Part shown: piece after piece, positions 25,127-33,032 of the stretch
Position numbering within the stretch: position 1 is the first letter of the stretch
How the letters are laid out: each line of letters begins with the position of its first letter
From: Muriicola sp041358175
GTDB taxonomy: Bacteria > Bacteroidota > Bacteroidia > Flavobacteriales > Flavobacteriaceae
DNA: 64,000 nucleotides
Assembly: GCF_041358175.1 (NCBI RefSeq)
Contig: NZ_JBGKBE010000008.1
Span: forward strand, 1 to 64,000
Direction of reading: 5' to 3'
Notes under the pieces: model-generated
Told to the model about the DNA's origin: nothing
Database searches by the model: none
Seen by the model: only the letters and a program-made list of their open reading frames with translations
Program-made: the position numbers and the translations under genes

Positions 25127-25170
25127 ATGACCAGAATCATTTGAAATATTAAGGGTAAGAATGATATTTA
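25127..25170 (+). promoter_or_regulatory. FNR-like site and weak -7 element for the DUF2267 gene
   Basis: ATGACCAGAATCAT (25127-25140) is centred 29.5 bp upstream of GATATTTA (25163-25170), which keeps the A and TTT of the -7 consensus. The gene starts at 25196. The -7 match is the weakest of the set. Confidence 0.5.
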
Positions 25171-25195
25171 AAGAATAACCGTAAAACGTACTATC

Positions 25196-25648
25196 ATGGC
25201 ACTTAATTTTAACGAATATGCAAAAGAAGGAAACCGTTTTTTAAAGGACTACGCCAAAGAAATGAATCTGGGAGAAAGCACTGAAAAGGCCGGGAGGATA
25301 TTTTCATCAATTATGCATGCCCTGAGGGATATTATTTCGCCTCAGGAATCACTTCAGTTCATCGCTCAGTTACCCATGTTTCTCAAAGCCGTATATGTAA
25401 ATGGCTGGAATATGAAAAGGCCAAAGCCAAGGGTAAAAAAAATGGCAGAATTTATAGAACTCGTACGAAAACACGATGGAGTAGCAGCTGTTAATGATTT
25501 TGAATACAATGATGAATTGGCCGAACGCTATATCGATACCACTTTTATATACTTGAGAAAGTATATTTCCCTGGGTGAGATGGAAGATATCCGGGATGGC
25601 CTGCCCAAGGACCTCAAAAGCATGATTTACAGCAATTTGATGTTCTAG
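25196..25648 (+). CDS. DUF2267 protein
   Basis: The 150-residue soluble helical protein matches the DUF2267 pattern: an N-terminal helix pair with AGRIFSSIMHALRDIISPQES, then LAQLP-type FIAQLPMFLKAVYVNGW, and a repeat of the pattern in the second half (IRDGLPKDLKSMI). Its biochemical role is unknown; members often sit in stress gene clusters, as here between a universal stress gene and hsp20. Confidence 0.82.
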   Translation: MALNFNEYAKEGNRFLKDYAKEMNLGESTEKAGRIFSSIMHALRDIISPQESLQFIAQLPMFLKAVYVNGWNMKRPKPRVKKMAEFIELVRKHDGVAAVNDFEYNDELAERYIDTTFIYLRKYISLGEMEDIRDGLPKDLKSMIYSNLMF

Positions 25649-25744
25649 GTTTACAAGTAGTGATCTGTAATTTTCATAAATACTTACTCTCGAAGAGGGT
25701 CCGGGGAAGACAGGAAAAATTTGTAATGGATTCAGTTGTGGTAC

Positions 25745-25788
25745 CTGATATAAATCATAGGAAATAAGAAGGCCTAGTAATACCTTGC
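25745..25788 (+). promoter_or_regulatory. FNR-like site plus -7-like element for hsp20
   Basis: CTGATATAAATCAT (25745-25758) is centred 29.5 bp upstream of TACCTTGC (25781-25788). The element keeps TAnnTT but has GC for TG, like those of the sulfide:quinone reductase and second universal stress genes. The hsp20 ATG is at 25833. Confidence 0.58.
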
Positions 25789-25832
25789 TTTCTGACCATT
25801 TAACGGATTGTTTAACCTAAATTTTCAAGATC

Positions 25833-26303
25833 ATGACACTTGTTAGATTTAAAAATCGGAATCGCCCCTTCTCCAATTTGATTACCTCCGATTTCTTCGA
25901 CATGGAAGATTTCTTCGATAATCGATTTTGGAAAAAAGGGTTAGTAAATGAAAATTTCTGGAATGGACGTTCAGGAGAACCCGCTCTTAATATCAGGGAG
26001 GAAGATCGTCATTTCGAAATAGAACTTGCCGCTCCGGGATTCGAAAAAAAGGACTTCGATGTATCTATTGAAAACGGTTATTTGACTATCAAGGCCGAAA
26101 AAGAAGATACTGAGGAAACCAAAAAAGAGAATTATACAAGGAAAGAGTTTTCCTATAATTCTTTTGAAAGATCACTATTGTTACCGGAAAATGTATTGGA
26201 AGACAAAATTAAAGCCAAGTACAATGACGGTATTCTAAGCTTTAAAGTCCTTAAAAAGGAAGAAGCTAAGAAATTAAAACCCAAAAAAGTGGAAATTGCA
26301 TGA
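25833..26303 (+). CDS. hsp20: Hsp20 small heat-shock protein
   Basis: The 156-residue alpha-crystallin-type chaperone binds unfolding proteins in the cytoplasm without ATP. The crystallin domain covers about residues 48-145 with EPALNIREEDRHFEIELAAPGF, FDVSIENGYLTIKAEKE and the late DGILSFKVLKK. It has no IXI-type tail beyond KPKKVEIA. A strong bidirectional terminator follows at 26326-26377. Control from an FNR-like site rather than a heat-shock element recalls the acr/hspX gene of the mycobacterial DosR regulon. Confidence 0.93.
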   Translation: MTLVRFKNRNRPFSNLITSDFFDMEDFFDNRFWKKGLVNENFWNGRSGEPALNIREEDRHFEIELAAPGFEKKDFDVSIENGYLTIKAEKEDTEETKKENYTRKEFSYNSFERSLLLPENVLEDKIKAKYNDGILSFKVLKKEEAKKLKPKKVEIA

Positions 26304-26325
26304 CACTATCCCCACTTTAAAGGTT

Positions 26326-26377
26326 GCCCTCCTGCTCTTGATGATTGCTTATATTAAAAAAGCCCCCGCAGGAGGGC
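26326..26377. terminator. Bidirectional terminator between hsp20 and slipin genes
   Basis: A perfect 10-bp inverted repeat GCCCTCCTGC (26326-26335) / GCAGGAGGGC (26368-26377) is followed by ATTTTTATT; an inner AAAAAAGCCC / GGGC...TTTTT arrangement gives an alternative compact hairpin. It serves the convergent genes on both sides. Confidence 0.75.
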
Positions 26378-26422
26378 ATTTTTATTGAGTATTCCTTTAA
26401 TTTCTTTACATTAAAAAGACCT

Positions 26423-27160
26423 TTATTCCTTTGATTTTCTGGGCAAAACTTCTTCAGGGAATGGGAACAGAATGGTTGAATTCTTTTCTGCGGCGATATT
26501 GGAAAGGGTTTGATACAAACGCAGTTTGATTGCAGAAGGTGACTGATCAATCTTTTTCCCTGCCTGCAAAAGCATATCTGCGGCCTGTTCTTCAGCCTGG
26601 GCCAAAATAATACGGGCTCTTCTCGATCTTTCGGCCTCAGCCTGGTTGGCCATCATCCTTCGCATGTTTTCAGGTAACTGTATATCCTTGATCTTTACAT
26701 CGATGATCTCTATACCCCATTGATGCGTTTCACTTTCAACAATGGCCTTGATATTCTTTCCCATTTCTTCTCTTTTAGATAAAATGGTATCCAGCTCTAC
26801 CTTTCCACAAACGTCCCTCAGGGCAGCCTGAGATAGTTGTGTAATAGCAAAGGAAAATTCTTCCACTTCGAGCACGGCTTTTTCCGGATCTCTTATTTGA
26901 AAAAAGACCACCCCGTCAATGCTACAGGGCACATTGTCTTCTGTCATAACTTCCTGGGAAATGATATTGATGGTGATCACCCTTATGTCTACCACCTGAA
27001 TAGTCTCCACTATAGGGATGATCCACCGAAAGCCGGGATTCAGAGTCTTCACGTACTTCCCAAAACGGAATTTAAGAGCGCGTTTATATTCAAAAATAAT
27101 TCGAATCCCCGCAAGTAGGAATAAGAAAAGAATTAACAGGAAAAACATCATGGGATTCAT
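26423..27160 (-). CDS. Slipin / band-7 (SPFH) membrane protein
   Basis: The 245-residue protein has one N-terminal membrane helix (about 4-22) followed by an SPFH domain (about 25-180; KRALKFRFGKYVKTLNPGFRW) and a coiled, Ala/Glu-rich end (NQAEAERSRRARIILAQAEEQ). Slipins form scaffolds in membrane microdomains; a membrane protease partner (NfeD) is often adjacent but is absent here. No FNR-like site is seen in the 158 bases upstream, so its link to the stress cluster is positional only. Confidence 0.9.
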   Translation of the reverse strand: MNPMMFFLLILFLFLLAGIRIIFEYKRALKFRFGKYVKTLNPGFRWIIPIVETIQVVDIRVITINIISQEVMTEDNVPCSIDGVVFFQIRDPEKAVLEVEEFSFAITQLSQAALRDVCGKVELDTILSKREEMGKNIKAIVESETHQWGIEIIDVKIKDIQLPENMRRMMANQAEAERSRRARIILAQAEEQAADMLLQAGKKIDQSPSAIKLRLYQTLSNIAAEKNSTILFPFPEEVLPRKSKE

Positions 27161-27318
27161 AACGAAGCTATTTAAAATTAAAATTCAGTGTATATATCTA
27201 CGCCCCGTATTACGGGGGAATAAGCCCTCTTTTAAAGATACGAAAAAAGGAGAAGGCAACATCATCCAAATCGCACTAAAAATTAACCCAGCCCAGTCCT
27301 TTGAAATCCTGTGTGTGA

Positions 27319-28020
27319 TTACCTTATCGAATCAGGATTCTTTCGGTGAACGTTATTTTTCAATCTTTTCATCAGGCAGTAGTTCAGCCCGAAAAACCAT
27401 ATCAGACAAGAGACAAATGTGATTTTTTGTATCAGGGGCAACAGAATGATATTTATACCTGTCTCGTAAATGTAGTAATTGACCGCAAAAATGAGAAGAC
27501 AAAACAGTCCGAGCAGGCCTAAACGATAATACCCGGTTCTGAGAAGTTCCCTGGAGCAGCTAATAAAGGCAATAAATCCAAAAGCCCCGGCAATCCTAAC
27601 GATCAGGTCATGTGAATTCCCGGCCATAAAAAAGACGACAAGGAATGCCAGTAATCCTGAAAACCACATTATATATTGATTGAGGGTCTTTCGCTCAAAA
27701 AGCTTGGGTAAATAGAACCAGAGGAGCATCAGACTGGTACAAAGTACTCCTAATGCCAATCTTGCATAAAGGCGGGCGGTATTTAGACTGCCATTGATCG
27801 CAAATTCATCGAGCAGATCACAGAGATAATTATTCCAAAAACTAAAACCTATCTGCTGAGGATTCATAGCCGAGCCACCTGGATATACTATAGCTGCAAT
27901 GAGATAGAGAATTACAAAACAAGCCATACCCAAAAAAGGGATCAACAAGGTGTACTGCCCTGGAGATTTGAGCTGCCCCAGGATATAGTAATTTGAATGT
28001 GACCTCTCATTGTCAGGCAT
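27319..28020 (-). CDS. Polytopic membrane protein of unknown function
   Basis: The 233-residue protein has about six hydrophobic segments (near 25-47, 85-105, 117-133, 140-155, 165-190 and 198-215) and short charged ends. The pattern NSHDLIVRIAG and the helix layout recall DUF998-type membrane proteins, but the match is weak. It starts 55 bases after the P-loop gene and could belong to the same transcript. Confidence 0.7.
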   Translation of the reverse strand: MPDNERSHSNYYILGQLKSPGQYTLLIPFLGMACFVILYLIAAIVYPGGSAMNPQQIGFSFWNNYLCDLLDEFAINGSLNTARLYARLALGVLCTSLMLLWFYLPKLFERKTLNQYIMWFSGLLAFLVVFFMAGNSHDLIVRIAGAFGFIAFISCSRELLRTGYYRLGLLGLFCLLIFAVNYYIYETGINIILLPLIQKITFVSCLIWFFGLNYCLMKRLKNNVHRKNPDSIR

Positions 28021-28075
28021 AAATTAAAGATAAGTAATGGAAATCAGGTTGTTACAGGTTGAAATTAATTTTTTA

Positions 28076-29095
28076 TTACAACGTCAGGCCTGTTTTATCT
28101 GAGAGTATTTTCTTCAGTGCCGGAGTAGTGCTCGAATCGATGAGATTGAGGGCCTGAACATCGCATAACTCCCTAACCATATGAGATCCGGCAAGGGTAT
28201 TTGTAGTGATGCCCGAAACGATATCCGGTCTCAGTTTAAAAGCCTTCATCAAACCGTATACGGCATAAGGATCTGTTGCACTCAGGATGATACATTTAAT
28301 ATTCTTACCCAGGGCCTTAATAGCCAGGTCACCGTTATAAGGTTCGAGGGGAGAAGCCCCTACTTCCACAATGGCGACATCTGCATGCTGATGTGCCATA
28401 CAACTTAAAAGCAACTCAATTTTTTCTTCATAAACTTCAGATGGACATATTGTAGATGGTAAGCCTACATCGACAAAGTCAAAAATAGCATCTGCCCCAA
28501 CATCTTTAAGGGCGAGTATGTCCTTGTATCGACCGGCTCCGCTAAGTTTAGCCCCAATAACTTTATATCCGGCCGACTTAAACACATTTGTTACGATTCT
28601 GGCTGAAGTTGTTTTTCCGGCAGACATTGAGGTGCCTACGAAAAGGACAACCGGAGTGTTAAAGGCCATAGGCTCTACTTCAGGAAGAAATTGATCCATT
28701 GTGATCTTCTTTCCTTCCCTACTCACATGTCCTTTATAGGAAACTTTCATCAAATTTGGCAGAAATGCCGATTTTGAAGTTAGTTTACCGAGGATTCCTC
28801 CTCCGGTTAAAACACTCATTTCTCCGTCTTCACCTACTTTTTGCCAGGTACCTGTAGCTTCCAGGGTTGCGAAGCGTTTACCTAAAACACCTACGATGTA
28901 CTCACCCCCGATAATCCCTCTCATCCTTCCATTGGGAAGTTCCAGAAGGAGGGATGTGCCTCCGGGATCTTTAATTTTTCCTACCACGTAGTCTCCGGTG
29001 GCCCAAAGCGATCTGTCGAGAAATTTCAAATCAAACTTTTTTTTATCCAGGTCTGATATTCTTGTAAGAGAGGTGAAGATAAAATTTGAAGGCAT
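28076..29095 (-). CDS. P-loop protein resembling the DUF1611 family
   Basis: The 339-residue protein has a beta-rich N-terminal half (1-140) and a P-loop NTPase half starting with VVLFVGTSMSAGKTTSARI (Walker A near residues 153-161). Further motifs are GAKLSGAGRYKD, FVDVGLPST and VAIVEVGASPLEPYNGD. This layout resembles DUF1611, members of which are linked to amino acid and dipeptide metabolism and often occur near dipeptide epimerase genes. It follows the M20 peptidase gene by 18 bases. Substrate unknown. Confidence 0.72.
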   Translation of the reverse strand: MPSNFIFTSLTRISDLDKKKFDLKFLDRSLWATGDYVVGKIKDPGGTSLLLELPNGRMRGIIGGEYIVGVLGKRFATLEATGTWQKVGEDGEMSVLTGGGILGKLTSKSAFLPNLMKVSYKGHVSREGKKITMDQFLPEVEPMAFNTPVVLFVGTSMSAGKTTSARIVTNVFKSAGYKVIGAKLSGAGRYKDILALKDVGADAIFDFVDVGLPSTICPSEVYEEKIELLLSCMAHQHADVAIVEVGASPLEPYNGDLAIKALGKNIKCIILSATDPYAVYGLMKAFKLRPDIVSGITTNTLAGSHMVRELCDVQALNLIDSSTTPALKKILSDKTGLTL

Positions 29096-29113
29096 AACAA
29101 TTCATTTTTTACA

Positions 29114-30268
29114 TTAATCGTCTGGAGTAGCAAGCATTAAAAGAGTTAATAAAGCAGTTCTTTCAGGAAGCTTGTCATAAAAAATAAACTCGTGATTGGC
29201 GTGCGCACCATCTCCCGGGGTACCCAGACCGTCAAGGGTAGCCGTATAGGTGCTGGTGGTGTTGCCATCTGATCCGCCCCCGGCCATGCCCTGGGAAAGT
29301 TCTAAACCTAAAAGCAAGGCTTTTGTTTGTGCCAGTTCCCATAGTTTTTGATTACGTTCATTTGCTTCCATAGGAGGTCGTCCTATGCCTCCTTCAATGA
29401 CCAATTTTATGTTGGGAAGATGTGGCTTTAAATTGTATATTTTTTCACTGATAAAGTCCCCGTCTTTAATATTTTCCACTCTCACATCTATAACGGCTTT
29501 ACTTTCCGGGGCTACAACATTTGGGGAAACGCCTCCCTGTATGGTGCCTATATTGACCGTGATCCCCTTTTCAAAATCATTCATCGCATGGAGTTCCTGG
29601 ATCTGATGCGATAGTTCTACAATCGCATTGATCCCTTTGCCGGGATCCAGGCCGGCATGGGCTGCTTTCCCATGAACGGTAATCGTAAATCTTCCAAGGC
29701 CTTTTCGGGCAGTCTTCAACTTTCCATTGAGTCCCAGGGGTGGCTCCATGACATAGGCCCGGTCTGCAATCTTTGCCAGTTTTTTTATAGTTGAGGTTGA
29801 CTCGATACTGCCTATTTCTTCATCAGAATTGATGAGAACTACCGGGGTCATTGGTGCCTCCAAGTTATTTTCCCTGATTGCTTTTAAGGCATATATGATT
29901 TGAGTGATACCGGCTTTCATGTCATATACCCCGGGACCTCGCATTTTATCTTCCCTTTTTACAACAGGCATCTCTTTTAGGGTTGTGGTTTTCCAGACAG
30001 TGTCACAATGGCCAAGTAGCAGTTGAATAGCATTATTTTTTATCCTTTTTTCGGGACGGGCATAGAGGTACCCTCCTGTTTTATTTCCAGGCATTAAGAA
30101 AGTGTAATAATCGAGCTTCTGAAATTCGGTTTCCAGGCGGTGCAGAATAGTTAATTGGGCCTCAGCACTACTGGATGGAGTTTCTATGCTTACTAATTCC
30201 TTTAAAAAAGCTTGCATTTCATTTGCCTCAGCCCTTAAATACTCTAATATGGAAGCGGCTTCTTTCAA
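29114..30268 (-). CDS. M20-family metallopeptidase
   Basis: The enzyme is related to glutamate carboxypeptidase-type M20 peptidases. Metal ligands: His and Asp in LLGHCDTVW, the catalytic Glu pair in NSDEEIGS, Glu in YVMEPP and the late His in HANHEF. The dimerisation domain lies in the middle (KAAHAGLDPGKG). The open frame extends to 30385 but this would overlap the flavin reductase gene by 113 bases; a TTG at 30268, five bases after that gene's stop, gives 384 residues and a normal N-terminus. An ATG at 30217 is the alternative. Part of the flavin reductase operon. Confidence 0.85.
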   Translation of the reverse strand: MKEAASILEYLRAEANEMQAFLKELVSIETPSSSAEAQLTILHRLETEFQKLDYYTFLMPGNKTGGYLYARPEKRIKNNAIQLLLGHCDTVWKTTTLKEMPVVKREDKMRGPGVYDMKAGITQIIYALKAIRENNLEAPMTPVVLINSDEEIGSIESTSTIKKLAKIADRAYVMEPPLGLNGKLKTARKGLGRFTITVHGKAAHAGLDPGKGINAIVELSHQIQELHAMNDFEKGITVNIGTIQGGVSPNVVAPESKAVIDVRVENIKDGDFISEKIYNLKPHLPNIKLVIEGGIGRPPMEANERNQKLWELAQTKALLLGLELSQGMAGGGSDGNTTSTYTATLDGLGTPGDGAHANHEFIFYDKLPERTALLTLLMLATPDD

Positions 30269-30272
30269 GAGA

Positions 30273-30884
30273 TCAGTTTTTAAAATCCTTTGGAAACGGA
30301 AAATTGAAGGTTTCAGATATGTGGGCAAATCTGCCCTGGGCAATATAGGCGAGCAATGGATTCCTTCTAAGTTGGTCTCTTTCATCGTACTCCGAGATCC
30401 TTAAATAATCTTTATCAACATGGGCTGCTTTTATCACGCCGGTAATCATACTGAAATCATCAAACCCATCTATAATCTTAAAGAGTTCACATTCCAGATA
30501 AAAGTAGGCTCCGGCTATCATGGGAGCTTCCATTGTAGTTGCTTTGACAACAGAGAGAGAATCTAAAATATCATCCGACTTACTAATACATTGAGATCTG
30601 GGAGTAGCACTTAGAGATGTATGTACTACCTGTTCAGGTTTTGGGAAACTAACGGTAAAATTACGTGTCTGTATAATATTCTGATACGTACTATGCCGGG
30701 GAGTACAAACAAATCCAAAGTAATTTCCAAAACCCAGGGGAGTAACCATATGTTTTGGTGCCAGATCGTACTTATTCCCTTCGATCGTACCAATCACTAC
30801 AAGGGGAGCAATAGTGAATACGCGCTCCCATATGGGACTGGATAAATCCAGGGTTTGAATATTTTGCTGTTTGATAGTTTCCAT
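30273..30884 (-). CDS. Flavin reductase-like (FMN-binding split barrel) protein
   Basis: The 203-residue protein has the flavin reductase-like fold: IAPLVVIGTIEG, KHMVTPLGFGNYFGFVC and YQNIIQTRNFTVSF in the first 90 residues. Such proteins bind FMN and reduce flavin or act as flavoprotein partners. It is the first gene of a unit with the M20 peptidase and P-loop genes, and its promoter carries an FNR-like site, so the unit is expected to be in the stress regulon. Confidence 0.85.
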   Translation of the reverse strand: METIKQQNIQTLDLSSPIWERVFTIAPLVVIGTIEGNKYDLAPKHMVTPLGFGNYFGFVCTPRHSTYQNIIQTRNFTVSFPKPEQVVHTSLSATPRSQCISKSDDILDSLSVVKATTMEAPMIAGAYFYLECELFKIIDGFDDFSMITGVIKAAHVDKDYLRISEYDERDQLRRNPLLAYIAQGRFAHISETFNFPFPKDFKN

Positions 30885-30900
30885 AAAAAAGGGATATCCT

Positions 30901-30944
30901 TAAATGTAAATCTGAATGCTGAAATAATAAATGATATTAGTCAG
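30901..30944 (-). promoter_or_regulatory. FNR-like site plus -7 element for the flavin reductase operon
   Basis: ATGATATTAGTCAG (30931-30944) is centred 29.5 bp upstream of TACATTTA (30901-30908, minus strand). The transcript would begin within about 15 bases of the ATG at 30884. Confidence 0.63.
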
Positions 30945-31043
30945 GTATTGGTATGTTCCGGAGGTGCATATTACTCAGAACATGACCAAAAAAAACGTGC
31001 TGAAATAACCGGGATAAATGCTTCTTGACTGGCCCTTGTGCCA

Positions 31044-31895
31044 CTATTTCTCCATCAGGTTATTTTTATGAAAACTCAGAAGAGGCCTGTCGAGCTGTAA
31101 CTTCATCCTTTTAACAGTGTCCTGGTGCCATATGCCTTTAAAGAGGCCAGGACTTTCACGTTCAAGCATGGCAATTATACTTGCATCTTCCTCTTTGAAA
31201 TAATTATATAAGGTATTGAATACGTCATCCGAAAAACGCAGATCACAACTAATTTTCTTGTACGCTACCTTGTGTTCTAACATTTCCCTGAACCATGCCA
31301 TCTGATCTTCCCCCGCATATTCGTTCTTAGTTGAAACATGAACGAGTTTTATTTCGGCATCAAAGGGTTTGGCAAATTCTACCAGCCTTCTTACTGCCAG
31401 GATATCTGCTTCTTCAAAAGCTGTGGCATAGACAATTTTTTCTATTGGTTTACTCTGATGCTCATTGGGTATCGCCAGAACAGGGATATAGGAATTTTTA
31501 ATCAGGGAGCTTGCCGTACTGCCCATGATCAAATCTTTTAAAAGGCTACTTCCTTTAGTACCTAGAAGTATCAAATCAGCATTCAATGCTTCTACCTTAT
31601 CGAGAATACCCACCGAACTAATACCGTGTTCATGAACTATCAGATCCAAATAGTCGGGGAGCTCCGGGCCATAGTTTTTTTTACAAAAATCCTCTAGTTT
31701 TTCAAGCTGCTCTTTATACATTACTTCTTCCCGCTTTCCATAGGTAAGGCTTACAGTGCTGATAAAGGTCGCTTTCATATCATAAACATGGAGTACATGT
31801 AATTTAGCCTTGAGTCGTTCACTTAGCATCATGGCAAAATGGAAGGCCGGGACCGAATTTTCAGAAAAATCAGTGGCGTAGAGTAGGTTTTTCAT
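31044..31895 (-). CDS. Second tandem universal stress protein
   Basis: The 283-residue protein (start at MKNLLYATDFSENS; the frame could extend 9 residues to 31922, but this start matches the first universal stress protein and leaves room for the promoter) has two Usp folds, about 1-140 with LLGTKGSSLLKDLIMGSTAS and 145-275 with IEKIVYATAFEEAD. It is a distant paralogue of the protein at 24150-25022. An FNR-like site lies at 31949-31962. Confidence 0.88.
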   Translation of the reverse strand: MKNLLYATDFSENSVPAFHFAMMLSERLKAKLHVLHVYDMKATFISTVSLTYGKREEVMYKEQLEKLEDFCKKNYGPELPDYLDLIVHEHGISSVGILDKVEALNADLILLGTKGSSLLKDLIMGSTASSLIKNSYIPVLAIPNEHQSKPIEKIVYATAFEEADILAVRRLVEFAKPFDAEIKLVHVSTKNEYAGEDQMAWFREMLEHKVAYKKISCDLRFSDDVFNTLYNYFKEEDASIIAMLERESPGLFKGIWHQDTVKRMKLQLDRPLLSFHKNNLMEK

Positions 31896-31918
31896 AAGAA
31901 CAGACTTTGAAATATGCT

Positions 31919-31962
31919 TCAAGCTAGAAAATCCTCTTTTTATATAAAATGATGATTGTCAT
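31919..31962 (-). promoter_or_regulatory. FNR-like site plus -7-like element for the second universal stress gene
   Basis: ATGATGATTGTCAT (31949-31962) is centred 29.5 bp upstream of TAGCTTGA (31919-31926, minus strand). The -7-like element lies inside the longest possible reading frame, which supports the downstream start at 31895. Confidence 0.6.
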
Positions 31963-32028
31963 GTTCTCCTTTAATAGACCAATGGCATTTCTATTTCAGC
32001 ACAAAAGATTCATCGATACTGTCTGTCT

Positions 32029-32072
32029 GTAACCTGAGTTACGACCGGCGCAACTATTGCCCCGTACTTTTG
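32029..32072 (+). promoter_or_regulatory. GTAAC-type palindrome plus -7 element for the TauE gene
   Basis: The perfect half-site palindrome GTAACCTGAGTTAC (32029-32042) is centred 29.5 bp upstream of TACTTTTG (32065-32072), a perfect TAnnTTTG. The geometry equals that of the FNR-like sites but the half-sites are TAA/TTA rather than TGA/TCA. Two other sulfur genes share it. Confidence 0.65.
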
Positions 32073-32090
32073 GGGGCATAATTATATACT

Positions 32091-32894
32091 TTGGAAATAA
32101 CATCGATACTGGGATATATTGGCGCCCTGATCATAGGAGTTGTATTGGGTCTTATCGGAGGAGGAGGATCTATCCTCACCGTGCCTATTTTTGTTTATTT
32201 ACTGGGCATTAATCCTGTCGTTGCCACAGCTTACTCCCTCTTTGTGGTAGGCGTATCCTCCCTTACAGGAGCCTTGCAGAATATAAGAAAGAAGCTGGTC
32301 GACTTTAAGACGGCTATTGTTTTTGCCATTCCTGCCTTTATAGCTGTTTATCTCACAAGGCGATTCCTCGTCCCTGCTATTCCGGAATTCCTGTTTCAGG
32401 TAGGGTCGTTTACAGTAACGCGTGATATTGGGATCATGGTATTTTTTGCCATTATTATGCTGTTGGCTTCCTATTCTATGATCAGGGGAAAGTGTAAGAA
32501 TTGTGACGATGAAGATGCCGTTGTTCAGTATAACTACCCTATGATCGTTCTCGAAGGATTGGTTGTAGGAGTTATAACAGGGATTGTTGGAGCAGGAGGA
32601 GGCTTTCTGATCATTCCGGCCCTTGTTATGCTGGCGAAACTGCCTATGAAAAAGGCCGTTGCGACTTCCTTACTGATTATTGCCATTAAGTCGCTGATCG
32701 GTTTTATAGGGGATGTGGAAACCATGGAAATCGATTGGATATTCTTATTGAGTTTTACTGCATTTTCCCTGGTCGGAATCATATTGGGAGTATGGCTGAA
32801 CAAATTCATTGAAGGGAGTAAGCTTAAAAAATCCTTTGGCTGGTTTGTCCTGATTATGGGAATTTATATTCTGGTAAAAGAACTTTGGACCTGA
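32091..32894 (+). CDS. TauE/SafE-family sulfite/sulfur-compound exporter
   Basis: The 267-residue membrane protein of the TauE/SafE family has the two family repeats, each starting with a Gly-rich loop (GLIGGGGSILTVPI near 21-34 and GIVGAGGGFLIIPA near 165-178), and about eight helices. Members move sulfite, sulfoacetate or other sulfur anions. The start is a TTG at 32091; no ATG fits the conserved N-terminus. Its place before the persulfide dioxygenase gene and the shared promoter motif suggest it moves sulfite or thiosulfate-type products. Confidence 0.88.
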   Translation: MEITSILGYIGALIIGVVLGLIGGGGSILTVPIFVYLLGINPVVATAYSLFVVGVSSLTGALQNIRKKLVDFKTAIVFAIPAFIAVYLTRRFLVPAIPEFLFQVGSFTVTRDIGIMVFFAIIMLLASYSMIRGKCKNCDDEDAVVQYNYPMIVLEGLVVGVITGIVGAGGGFLIIPALVMLAKLPMKKAVATSLLIIAIKSLIGFIGDVETMEIDWIFLLSFTAFSLVGIILGVWLNKFIEGSKLKKSFGWFVLIMGIYILVKELWT

Positions 32895-32907
32895 TCAGTT
32901 TTGAGTA

Positions 32908-32921
32908 CTGACAAATATCAT
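32908..32921 (+). promoter_or_regulatory. FNR-like site upstream of the persulfide dioxygenase promoter
   Basis: CTGACAAATATCAT fits TGAY-N4-RTCA and lies 43 bp (centre to centre) upstream of the GTAAC-type site at 32951-32964. No -7-like element is correctly placed for it, so it may be an accessory upstream site or chance. Confidence 0.35.
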
Positions 32922-32950
32922 AGGACGGAGTTTCCCGTTTTGACACTTTT

Positions 32951-32994
32951 GTAACTTAAGTCACGATTCTTACCAGACGATATGCCTAATTTTA
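32951..32994 (+). promoter_or_regulatory. GTAAC-type palindrome plus -7 element for the persulfide dioxygenase gene
   Basis: GTAACTTAAGTCAC (32951-32964) is centred 29.5 bp upstream of TAATTTTA (32987-32994). Spacing is identical to the TauE promoter. Confidence 0.62.
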
Positions 32995-33032
32995 AGGGAG
33001 TTAAGAAAAAGATTAATAAATATTAAAACAGG

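Noticed and set aside
30269..30385. Upstream extension of the M20 peptidase frame
   Set aside because: It lies inside the flavin reductase coding sequence and has no peptidase similarity.
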